Positions 52,037 to 60,542 of a DNA stretch of 64,000 nucleotides are shown here, one piece after another. Position numbers and translations under genes: made by a program. Below the pieces are notes generated by a model. The model worked only from the letters and a program-made list of their open reading frames with translations. It ran no database searches and was not told the origin of the DNA. The stretch is from positions 62,001-126,000 of the forward strand of contig JAHZHZ010000003.1 of assembly GCA_019419995.1 (NCBI GenBank), in the 5' to 3' direction. Every line of letters begins with the position of its first letter. Position 1 is the stretch's first letter. This stretch comes from Clostridiales bacterium (lineage in GTDB: Bacteria > Bacillota > Clostridia > Christensenellales > Aristaeellaceae).

Positions 52037-53881
52037 GTGGAATTGTCCGAGCGCATCGAGAGTCTTCTGATGAAGGTTCAAAAACCGGTTCGATATATGG
52101 GCGGCGAATTTGGCGCCGCAATGAAAGATCCTCAGGGGGTAGAGGTGAGGTATGCTTTTTTGTTCCCCGATACTTACGAGGTGGGCATGTCTCATCTGGG
52201 CATGCGGATTCTCTACCACATCATCAACCGGCGGGAGGACTGCTGGTGCGAGCGGGTGTTCACGCCCTGGGTGGACATGGCTCAGCAAATGCGGGAAAAC
52301 GACATCCCCCTGTTTTCCCTGGAGAGCCGCACGCCAGTGAAGTCCTTTGACCTGCTGGGTGTGACCCTGCAGTATGAAATGAGCTTTACCAACTTTCTGG
52401 AGGCGTTGGATCTGGCGGGTATTCCTTTGCGCCGGGAAGATCGGGGTGAGGACGACCCGTTCATCATCTGCGGCGGGCCCTGCGCGTTCAATCCGGAGCC
52501 GCTGGCGCCCTTTGTGGATCTGATTGCCATTGGAGATGGCGAGGAGGAGACGCTGGCCACCATCGACGTCTACAAGCAGTGGAAGCGCACTGGCCTGCCT
52601 CGATCGGAATATCTGCGCATGGCGGCGCAAATTCCGGGCATTTACGTGCCCTCCCTCTACGACGTGCGCTATCATGAAGATGGCACCGTTGCGTCCGTGG
52701 AGCCTCTGCCGGGCAGCGGCGCGCCGGAGCTGGTGCGCAAGGCGCTGGTGAACGATTTAAATCAGGCGGATTACCCCGAAACGCTGATCGTTCCTTACGG
52801 GGAAATCGTGCACAATCGCATCATGTTGGAGATATTCCGCGGATGTACCCGGGGCTGTCGCTTTTGCCAGGCAGGCATGATCTATCGGCCAGTGCGGGAA
52901 CGCAAGCAGGAAAAGCTGATGGATTTGGCGCAGAAACTGGTGGATTCCACGGGCTATGACGAGATTTCACTGATGAGCCTTTCCAGTGGCGACTATTCCT
53001 GTCTGCCAGAACTGGCTCATAGCATGGTGGAGCGCTTTGCCCGCAGGCGGGTAAAAATTTCGCTGCCGTCCCAGCGCATTGACGCGGTACTCACAGATAC
53101 GCTCAAGGAGACGCAGAAGGTGCGCCGCACGGCGTTGACCCTGGCGCCAGAGGCAGGCACGCAGCGCCTGAGGGACGTGATCAACAAGGGCGTGACGGAG
53201 GAAGATTTGATGCGCAGCGTGACCGATGCCTTCGAGCAGGGCTGGTCAGCCGTCAAGCTCTATTTTATGATCGGTTTGCCCACGGAGACGGATGAAGATG
53301 TGCTGGGAATTGCCGATCTGGCCCGCAAAGTGCGCGCCTGCTATTTCTCCGTGCCTAAGGAGCGGCGGGCGCCGGGGCTGCGCATTACGGTTAGCGCGTC
53401 GGTATTTGTTCCCAAAAACTTCACCCCCTTCCAGTGGTGCGGCCAGTTGGATCAGGAGACGGTGGTTCACCGGCAGATGCTGCTCAAAGAAGAACTGCGC
53501 ACAGTCAAGGGCGTGGATTTTAAATATCATGCCCCGGATTTGAGCTATATTGAGGCTGTCTTTGCTCGGGGAGACCGCCGGCTGGCCGACGTGCTGGAGC
53601 GCGCCTGGCGTCTGGGCTGTCGCTTTGATGGCTGGTCGGATCAGTTTCGCTATGATCTGTGGCTTCAGGCCTTCCGGGAAGAAGGGCTGGATCCGGACTT
53701 CTATGCCCTGCGACAGAGGGACCGGGACGAAAAACTGCCCTGGGATCATCTGGATGCGGGGGTTACCAGATCCTTTTTGTGGCGGGAATGGGAAAAGGCG
53801 CAGCGGGGCGAACGGACCCAGGATTGCCGCAAGGGTTGTGTGGGCTGCGGGATGAACCGCTATGAGGGGGCGTGCAAATGA
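52037..53881 (+). CDS. B12-binding-like radical SAM protein (TIGR03960 type)
   Basis: 614 residues. GTG start at 52037, 7 bases after AGGAGG. An N-terminal region resembling a B12-binding domain (about 20-190) is followed by a radical SAM core with the cluster motif C-x3-C-x2-C in FRGCTRGCRFCQAG (about 275), and a C-terminal domain ending in a cysteine-rich GCVGCGMNRYEGAC stretch. It pairs almost invariably with the DUF2344 gene that follows; in this family the two halves are separate or fused. Function unknown; a tRNA or rRNA modification role is often suspected because of the adjacent rng. Confidence 0.92.
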   Translation: MELSERIESLLMKVQKPVRYMGGEFGAAMKDPQGVEVRYAFLFPDTYEVGMSHLGMRILYHIINRREDCWCERVFTPWVDMAQQMRENDIPLFSLESRTPVKSFDLLGVTLQYEMSFTNFLEALDLAGIPLRREDRGEDDPFIICGGPCAFNPEPLAPFVDLIAIGDGEEETLATIDVYKQWKRTGLPRSEYLRMAAQIPGIYVPSLYDVRYHEDGTVASVEPLPGSGAPELVRKALVNDLNQADYPETLIVPYGEIVHNRIMLEIFRGCTRGCRFCQAGMIYRPVRERKQEKLMDLAQKLVDSTGYDEISLMSLSSGDYSCLPELAHSMVERFARRRVKISLPSQRIDAVLTDTLKETQKVRRTALTLAPEAGTQRLRDVINKGVTEEDLMRSVTDAFEQGWSAVKLYFMIGLPTETDEDVLGIADLARKVRACYFSVPKERRAPGLRITVSASVFVPKNFTPFQWCGQLDQETVVHRQMLLKEELRTVKGVDFKYHAPDLSYIEAVFARGDRRLADVLERAWRLGCRFDGWSDQFRYDLWLQAFREEGLDPDFYALRQRDRDEKLPWDHLDAGVTRSFLWREWEKAQRGERTQDCRKGCVGCGMNRYEGACK

Positions 53882-54546
53882 GAATGCTGGTGCGCTTCGG
53901 TAAAAATCCGAGGCTGAGATTTATTTCCCATTTGGATTTGCAGCGTTTTATGCAGATGGCGCTGAACCGTTCGGGTCTGCCGGTGGCCTATTCTCAGGGT
54001 TACAACCCTCATCCTCTGATGTCCTTTGCTTCAGCGCTGGCGCTGGGGTGGACCAGTGAATATGAGGTTTTGGATGTGCGGCTGAGTGTGCCCATGGGTC
54101 GCGGCCGCTGCGAAGAGGCGATGCGTAAAGCGCTGCCGCCGGATCTGCCGGTGTTGGAACTTGTGCTTGCGGAGGACCGCCGTCCTGCGGCCATGGCCCA
54201 GGTGGAGGCGGCAGATTATCGGGTGAGCCTTTGGGGCGAGGGCGCAGCTGAGCTGTGCGCCTCCGTGGGAGATTTCCTTCGGGCTGACGAGGTGTTGGCC
54301 ATGAAGAGGACCAAGGCCGGGGAGAAGGAGATGAACATCCGGCCGCTGGTAATATCCTTGTCGCCCCAGGAAGACGGCTTCGATGTTCGACTGGCGCTGC
54401 GAGAGGGCAGTGCGCTGAAGGCGGATCTGTTGGTGCAGGCCATGGCACAGCGTGCAGGCGTGCCGGTACCTCAGATGCGCATTCACCGCAAGACGCTGCT
54501 GGGCAGCGATGAGGCGGGGGAGTTGCGGCCCCTGATGCAATTGTGA
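53878..54546 (+). CDS. DUF2344 / TIGR03936 family protein
   Basis: About 222 residues; partner of the upstream radical SAM protein. The N terminus MLVRFGKNPRLRFISHLDLQR and the YSQGYNPHPLMSFA motif are family signatures. The ATG overlaps the stop of the upstream gene (ATGA), and its own stop overlaps the GTG of rng (GTGA), so three genes are translationally coupled. Biochemical function unknown. Confidence 0.9.
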   Translation: MRMLVRFGKNPRLRFISHLDLQRFMQMALNRSGLPVAYSQGYNPHPLMSFASALALGWTSEYEVLDVRLSVPMGRGRCEEAMRKALPPDLPVLELVLAEDRRPAAMAQVEAADYRVSLWGEGAAELCASVGDFLRADEVLAMKRTKAGEKEMNIRPLVISLSPQEDGFDVRLALREGSALKADLLVQAMAQRAGVPVPQMRIHRKTLLGSDEAGELRPLMQL

Positions 54547-56030
54547 GCCAAAAGAGAGAATTGCTCATTGAGCGCGTGCAAAATCAGACGCGCCTGGCAG
54601 TGCTGGAGGAGGGCAGGCTCTGCGAACTATACTGCGAGCGGGGCAGGCGAACCAAGTTGGCCGGAAATATTTATGCCGGACGGGTGCAAAATGTATTGCC
54701 GGGTATGAACGCTGCCTTTGTGGATATTGGGCTGAAGAAAAATGGTTTTCTGTATGCGGGGGATATCGGATGGGATACCCGGGATCAGGAGCAGCTGGCA
54801 CAGCAACTGGAGGGCGCACGCATCGAGCGCATGCTCTCTCCGGGGCAGATGATCGTGGTGCAGGTGATCAAGGAACCCGGGGGCAGCAAGGGGCCGAGAA
54901 TTTCAGGCCATCTGTCTCTGCCGGGGCGCTTGAGTGTGCTGCTTCCCGGCCTGCGCTACGCGGGCGTATCCAAGAAGATTGAGGACGAAGGGGAGCGCGA
55001 CCGGCTCTTTGCCATCGCAGATGAACTCAGCCGCAGCTGCGGCGCGGGCGTGATCATTCGCACGGCGGCGGAGGGCACCGATGAAAGGGCCATTCAGGAG
55101 GACTATGCGCGCCTTTTAAAGGACTGGCAGAGAATTGAGGGCGAGGCGCGCCACAGTGCCCAGCCGCGCCTGATTCAGCCGGACGGAGACCTGGTTCTGC
55201 GGGCTGTGCGAGACATGCTGGATGAAGACGTGACCCTGGTTCGAACCGACGATTATGAGGTTTATCGCCAACTGGTGGACTGTGCCCGGATTTTGACGCC
55301 GCAGTTTGCGGATCGGATTTCTCTGTATGAGGGAGACACGCCCATCTTTGATCTGATGCGGGTAGATCACCAGATGGAAGAAGCCTTTGCCCGGCAGGTG
55401 CGGCTCAGGAGCGGCGGTACGCTGGTCATCGATGAAACGGAGGCCCTGACGGTGATCGATGTCAATACCGCCAAGTTTACAGGGAAGAAATCCCTGGGCG
55501 AGACCGTATTCCGCCTGAACTGCGAAGCGGCCCGGGAAATCGCCAGGCAGCTGCGGCTGCGGGATATCGGTGGCATTATCGTGATTGATTTTATCGATAT
55601 GCCGGATGCCGGACAGCAGCAGGAGCTGATGGAGCAGCTGCGCTCATGGCTCAGGGCGGACGCCAACCGCACCAATGTGCTGGGAATGACCCAGCTGGGA
55701 TTGGTGGAAATGACCCGGAAGAAGGCGCGCATTCCACTCAGCCGACAGTTTATGCGGCCCTGTACGCGCTGTCAGGGAGCTGGCAGGGAATGGACCAGTG
55801 AAACGGTGGCCTATCGAGCCGTTCGCGAATTGTGGCGCAGGCGTCGCATGGGGGACGATACGCCCTACCTGTTGCGGGCAAGTGAATCGGTGGCGGAATG
55901 GATGCAGACCATCGGCCTGCCGGAGGGTGGCCCGGCGCGCATTGAATGTCGTCCGGATGTGATGGATTTTCAGATTCTTCCGGATGATGGATGCAACGAC
56001 AAACACAAGGAAGTTGAGGAAACGCTATGA
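54543..56030 (+). CDS. rng: Ribonuclease G/E family protein
   Basis: Endoribonuclease of RNA processing and decay. 495 residues, RNase G size, without the long RNase E scaffold. The S1 domain (about 35-130: GNIYAGRVQNVLPGMNAAFVDIG) precedes the catalytic DNase I-like domain with metal-binding Asp in VIDVNTAKFTG and IVIDFIDM, and the zinc-link C-x2-C in PCTRCQGAG (about 410). GTG start overlaps the DUF2344 gene. In many Bacillota rplU and rpmA follow; here miaB follows, with a 4-base overlap. Confidence 0.95.
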   Translation: MSQKRELLIERVQNQTRLAVLEEGRLCELYCERGRRTKLAGNIYAGRVQNVLPGMNAAFVDIGLKKNGFLYAGDIGWDTRDQEQLAQQLEGARIERMLSPGQMIVVQVIKEPGGSKGPRISGHLSLPGRLSVLLPGLRYAGVSKKIEDEGERDRLFAIADELSRSCGAGVIIRTAAEGTDERAIQEDYARLLKDWQRIEGEARHSAQPRLIQPDGDLVLRAVRDMLDEDVTLVRTDDYEVYRQLVDCARILTPQFADRISLYEGDTPIFDLMRVDHQMEEAFARQVRLRSGGTLVIDETEALTVIDVNTAKFTGKKSLGETVFRLNCEAAREIARQLRLRDIGGIIVIDFIDMPDAGQQQELMEQLRSWLRADANRTNVLGMTQLGLVEMTRKKARIPLSRQFMRPCTRCQGAGREWTSETVAYRAVRELWRRRRMGDDTPYLLRASESVAEWMQTIGLPEGGPARIECRPDVMDFQILPDDGCNDKHKEVEETL

Positions 56031-57415
56031 AGGATTATCCGCTGGTGAGCCGGGAGGAGATGCTCCGGCAGCGGGAGTACATGCTTCAGGTGCGCGCTCT
56101 TGATGAGCGCCCCCAAAGCTATCACATCGTGTCCATGGGCTGCCAGATGAACGCCCGGGATTCTCAGAGCATTGCGGGCATGCTGGAGGAGATGGGCATG
56201 GTTCAGGAGCCGCAGCGCGATCGGGCCGACCTGATACTCTTTAATACCTGCTGTGTGCGAGAAAACGCGGAAAACAAGGCGCTGGGCAATGTCATCTGGC
56301 TCAAGGAGCTCAAGAGGGACAAGCCGGAATTGATGATCTGCGTGGGTGGCTGCATGACCCAGGAAAAGGGTATGGCGGAAACCATGAAGCGGCGCTATCC
56401 CTTCATTGATGTGATCTATGGCACCCACAATCTCTATCGCTTGCCTCAATACATCTATGAATCTCTGGCCCGTCGGGCGCCGGTGGTGGAAGTGATGGAT
56501 ATCGACGGCGAACTGGTGGAAGGAATGCCCGAGCGACGGGAAAGCGTGCACAGCGCCTTCGTCAACATCATGTACGGCTGCGACAATTTCTGTTCCTACT
56601 GCATCGTGCCCTATGTGCGGGGCCGAGAGCGATCCAGAGATCCCGAAGAAATCGTGGCGGAGGTAAACCGCCTGTTGGAACAGGGCGCCCAGGAAATCAC
56701 GTTGCTGGGGCAGAATGTCAACTCCTATCGGGGCGGCGGCGCAGAGTTTGCCAACCTTCTTCGTAGATTGGACCGGATGGGCGTTCCGCGCATCCGTTTC
56801 ATGACATCCCACCCCAAGGATCTTTCGGATGAGCTGATTGCGGCCTATGGGGAACTTGAACATCTGATGCCCAGCCTTCATCTGCCGGTGCAGGCGGGAA
56901 ATGATGAAATCCTGCGGCTGATGAACCGCCGCTATACCAGGGAACATTACCTAAATCTGGTGGAGCGGCTCAGGTCCATACGTCCGGAAATCGGGTTGAC
57001 CAGCGACATCATCGTGGGCTTCCCCGGCGAGACCCAGGCGCAATTTGAGGATACCCTGTCCCTGGTGCGGCAGGTGCGCTTTGACGCGGCTTACACCTTC
57101 ATCTATTCACCGCGAAAGGGTACGCGGGCCGCGCAGATGGAGGACCCGGTTCCGGCGGAGGAAAAGAGCGAGCGGATTCAGCGACTGATCGATCTTCAGC
57201 TGAGCGTCACGGCGGAGATTTTACGGGACCAGCTGGGGCGTCGGGAACAGGTGCTGGTGGAAGGGCCCTCTACTCGGGATAGCGGCAGCGTAGGTGGCAA
57301 GACGCCCAGGGGACACATGGTCAATTTCCCGGGACAGGCGGATTTAACCGGAAAACTGGTGGAAGTAAAAATCACTTCCGCGGGCAAAAATACCCTGCGG
57401 GGAAGCATGATTTAA
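56027..57415 (+). CDS. miaB: tRNA-2-methylthio-N6-isopentenyladenosine synthase
   Basis: Radical SAM methylthiotransferase that adds the methylthio group to i6A37 of tRNA. 462 residues. N-terminal UPF0004 domain with its three cluster cysteines (SMGCQMN, NTCCVREN, GGCMTQE), radical SAM motif C-x3-C-x2-C in YGCDNFCSYCIVPYVRG (about 180-196), and a C-terminal TRAM domain. The substrate i6A is made by MiaA, encoded 5 kb downstream in the same run of genes. Confidence 0.96.
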   Translation: MKDYPLVSREEMLRQREYMLQVRALDERPQSYHIVSMGCQMNARDSQSIAGMLEEMGMVQEPQRDRADLILFNTCCVRENAENKALGNVIWLKELKRDKPELMICVGGCMTQEKGMAETMKRRYPFIDVIYGTHNLYRLPQYIYESLARRAPVVEVMDIDGELVEGMPERRESVHSAFVNIMYGCDNFCSYCIVPYVRGRERSRDPEEIVAEVNRLLEQGAQEITLLGQNVNSYRGGGAEFANLLRRLDRMGVPRIRFMTSHPKDLSDELIAAYGELEHLMPSLHLPVQAGNDEILRLMNRRYTREHYLNLVERLRSIRPEIGLTSDIIVGFPGETQAQFEDTLSLVRQVRFDAAYTFIYSPRKGTRAAQMEDPVPAEEKSERIQRLIDLQLSVTAEILRDQLGRREQVLVEGPSTRDSGSVGGKTPRGHMVNFPGQADLTGKLVEVKITSAGKNTLRGSMI

Positions 57416-57429
57416 GGAGGATAAAATTA

Positions 57430-57825
57430 ATGGATAAGGTATTTGAAAAGACCCGTGAACTGGGCGAGGCCCTTCAGGAGAGCGAAGCCTACAAGCGCAT
57501 GAAGGAAGCGGAAGAAAAGGCCATGAAAAACGCCCAGGCGGCGGAAATGATGGCGGAGTACCTGGAAAAGCGCGGCCAGATTCAGGAGCTGATGGAGGAA
57601 GAAAATCCCGATCCCGGCGCCATGAAGCGCCTGTCGGATGAGATGGATGCACTTCAGGAGCGGCTTCAGATGGTGGACGATATCGCCAAGCTCACGGCGG
57701 CTCGGGCGGAATTTAACGCACTGATTGGACAAATCAATCAGGTTTTGCAGTTTATTGTTACCGGCCGCATGGATGACGGCGGCGAGTGCAGCGGCAGCTG
57801 TGAGAGCTGCAAGGGCTGTCACTGA
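57430..57825 (+). CDS. YlbF/YmcA (RicA/RicF) family protein with cysteine-rich tail
   Basis: 131 residues. An all-helical domain (about 1-115) of the Com_YlbF fold, with charged long helices (MDKVFEKTRELGEALQ, KRMKEAEEKAMKN). The C terminus adds ECSGSCESCKGCH, four cysteines spaced C-x3-C-x2-C-x2-C. In Bacillus the RicA-RicF-RicT complex binds iron-sulfur clusters and promotes RNase Y maturation and the Spo0A phosphorelay. The position between miaB and mutS matches ymcA (ricA) in Bacillus. AAGGAGG sits 14-20 bases after the miaB stop region, just before the ATG. Confidence 0.85.
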   Translation: MDKVFEKTRELGEALQESEAYKRMKEAEEKAMKNAQAAEMMAEYLEKRGQIQELMEEENPDPGAMKRLSDEMDALQERLQMVDDIAKLTAARAEFNALIGQINQVLQFIVTGRMDDGGECSGSCESCKGCH

Positions 57826-57892
57826 TCCTGAGAGCGGCGTGCTTTTCTGCGCGCTCTGCGAATTTACAGAAGACTTTTTGAGGTGAGTTAAA

Positions 57893-60484
57893 ATGCCGGT
57901 AACGCCCATGATGCAGCAGTATCTGGATGTGAAGGAGCAGCATCCCGACGCCATCCTCTTTTTTCGCCTGGGAGATTTCTATGAAATGTTCTTTGACGAT
58001 GCGAAGTTGGCCTCCCGGGAATTGGAACTGACCCTCACAGGCAAGGATTGCGGCCTCAGTGAGCGCGCACCCATGTGCGGGGTGCCCTATCACGCGGTGG
58101 ACGTGTACGTGCAGAAGCTCATCGCCAAGGGGTACAAGGTGGCCATCTGCGAGCAGATGAGCGATCCGGCGCTGTCCAAGGGACTGGTGGAGCGGGAGGT
58201 AACCCGCATCATCACGCCGGGAACGGTGATTGAGAGCAGCATGCTGGAAGAAAAGCGGGCCAATTATATTGCCTGCGTGTGCCTGCGCAAAAATCAGGCG
58301 GGCTGCGCCTTCTGCGATGTGTCCACCGGGGAATTTAATCTCTACCAGATTGCCGACGCCCGTTCCAATCTCTCGGATGAGCTGGCCCGCATTGCGCCCA
58401 GCGAACTGATTGTCAACAGCGTGGAGGAACTTGCCCAGCTGGACCCGGAGCGGGCGCGGGGGGCCTTCTGCCCGGAGGGAGAGGGATTTTCCCATGCGGT
58501 GGCCGCCAAGGCCATGGCCGCTCACTTTGGAAAGGACATCAGGGCGCTGGGGTTTGGGGATCAGCGCTTGGCCGTGTGCGCCGCGGGCGCCCTTCTGGAG
58601 TATCTGACCCAAACTCAGAAAAATGCCCTCAAGCACATTCTCAAGGCTACGCCCTATAATTCGGCGCTGTATATGGCGCTGGACAAGGTGGCGCTCAGGA
58701 ACCTGGAGCTGACGGAGACCTGCCGGGGCAAGACGCGCCGCGGCTCCCTTCTGTGGATTCTGGATCACAGCAGCACGGCCATGGGCAGCCGTTTATTGCG
58801 CAGTTGGATCGAGCGGCCCCTGTACCGGAGGGAAGAGATTGAGAAGCGCTTGGACGCCGTGGATCAGATGTTAAAAAATCCCATGGAATCTCAGCGCGTG
58901 CGGCAGTTGCTGGAGGGCGTATACGATGTGGAACGCTTGCTCAGCCGCATTGCCTATGAGGCGGTCAACGCCCGGGACTGTCTGGCGCTGAAGAGCTCGC
59001 TGGAGGTCGTGCCTGCCATAGCCGACGTTTCCAGCGCCTTTGACGCGGCGCTGATCCGCCAGACTTTGGAAAATCTGGACCCCATGCCGGAATTGACCGA
59101 GACGCTCAGGCGCGCCATTGATCCGGACGCGCCCATCTCTGTGAGAGACGGTGGAATGATTTTAAAGGGCTACAACGCGCAGTTGGATGAGCTCAAGGAG
59201 ATGGCGGCCAATTCCAAGGAATATTTGGCCGCGCTGGAGCGCCGGGAGCGGGAGGAGACGGGCATAAAGAATCTGAAGATCGGCTTTAACCGCGTCTTTG
59301 GCTACTATATAGAGGTGACCAAGTCTTTCTACGATCAGGTGCCCTATCGCTACATACGAAAACAGACCCTGGCCAATGCCGAGCGCTTTATTACCGAGGA
59401 GCTCAAGGAATTGGAAAATAAAATTCTCGGCGCGCAGGAGAGTGCCGTTCGTCTGGAGTATGAACTGTTCTGCCAGATCCGCAATGAACTCAAGGAACGG
59501 CTGCCGCAACTTCAGCGCACGGCGCAGGCGCTCAAGACGCTGGATGCGCTGCTGTCCCTGGCCAAAGCCGCGGAGGAATATAACTACGTGCGCCCCACCA
59601 TCAACGATGAGGGCAGGTATGCCATTTCCGGCGGCCGTCATCCGGTGGTGGAGGATTCCATCGGACGGGAAAAGTTCGTGCCCAACGACACAAATCTGGA
59701 TGCGGAACATCGGGTGATGATTATTACTGGCCCCAACATGGCCGGCAAGTCCACCTACATGCGCCAGGTGGCGCTTATTGTGCTGATGGCCCACATGGGC
59801 TCCTTTGTGCCGGCGGACAGCGCGGACATTGCCCTTACCGACCGGATATTTACGCGCATTGGCGCATCCGACGACCTTTATGGCGGCCAGTCCACCTTCA
59901 TGGTGGAAATGAGTGAAATGGCCACCATTTTAAAGTTTGCCACGGCTAAGAGTCTTCTGATTCTGGACGAGGTGGGCCGGGGCACTTCCACCTTTGACGG
60001 TCTGTCCATCGCCTGGGCAGCGGTGGAATACATCGCGGGCGAAAAGTGCGGCGCCCGCACCCTCTTTGCCACGCATTATCACGAACTGTCCGAGCTGGAA
60101 GGACAGCTGCCCGGCGTGGTGAATTACCGCATTACTGCGCGGGAAATGGGCGAGGAGGTAATCTTTCTGCGCAAAATTGTGCCCGGCGGCGCAGACCGCA
60201 GCTACGGCGTGGCAGTGGCCAAGCTGGCAGGGTTGCCCAATTCCCTGATCGCTCGCGCCCGGCAGATCATGGCGCGCCTGGAGGTGGATGGACAGGTCAA
60301 CGGTTCTATCGGCCGCAGCATACTGGACAAGCGCAAGGTGGTCAACGACCGGCAGCTGGGCTTTGATGAACTGGGCCCCATGGCCCTGGTGCAGGAAATC
60401 ACCGAACTGGACGTGGTGGGCATGACGCCTATTGAGGCGCTCAACAAACTCTTTGAACTCAACGAAAAGGCCCGGAGAATTTGA
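57893..60484 (+). CDS. mutS: DNA mismatch repair protein MutS
   Basis: Recognises mismatches and slides on DNA in an ATP-dependent way. 863 residues, MutS1 type. The mismatch-reading F-Y-E motif is in LGDFYEMFF near the N terminus. Walker A ITGPNMAGKST lies at about 611-621, followed by the DEVGRGTSTFDG Walker B region and TLFATHYHEL. C-terminal dimerisation region ends at 863. It overlaps nothing; mutL follows 58 bases downstream with its own GGAGG. Confidence 0.97.
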   Translation: MPVTPMMQQYLDVKEQHPDAILFFRLGDFYEMFFDDAKLASRELELTLTGKDCGLSERAPMCGVPYHAVDVYVQKLIAKGYKVAICEQMSDPALSKGLVEREVTRIITPGTVIESSMLEEKRANYIACVCLRKNQAGCAFCDVSTGEFNLYQIADARSNLSDELARIAPSELIVNSVEELAQLDPERARGAFCPEGEGFSHAVAAKAMAAHFGKDIRALGFGDQRLAVCAAGALLEYLTQTQKNALKHILKATPYNSALYMALDKVALRNLELTETCRGKTRRGSLLWILDHSSTAMGSRLLRSWIERPLYRREEIEKRLDAVDQMLKNPMESQRVRQLLEGVYDVERLLSRIAYEAVNARDCLALKSSLEVVPAIADVSSAFDAALIRQTLENLDPMPELTETLRRAIDPDAPISVRDGGMILKGYNAQLDELKEMAANSKEYLAALERREREETGIKNLKIGFNRVFGYYIEVTKSFYDQVPYRYIRKQTLANAERFITEELKELENKILGAQESAVRLEYELFCQIRNELKERLPQLQRTAQALKTLDALLSLAKAAEEYNYVRPTINDEGRYAISGGRHPVVEDSIGREKFVPNDTNLDAEHRVMIITGPNMAGKSTYMRQVALIVLMAHMGSFVPADSADIALTDRIFTRIGASDDLYGGQSTFMVEMSEMATILKFATAKSLLILDEVGRGTSTFDGLSIAWAAVEYIAGEKCGARTLFATHYHELSELEGQLPGVVNYRITAREMGEEVIFLRKIVPGGADRSYGVAVAKLAGLPNSLIARARQIMARLEVDGQVNGSIGRSILDKRKVVNDRQLGFDELGPMALVQEITELDVVGMTPIEALNKLFELNEKARRI

Positions 60485-60542
60485 CCGGGTGCGCGCGGGA
60501 AGGAAAGATACGGGGGATGAAGCCCATTTTGGAGGTGACAAA

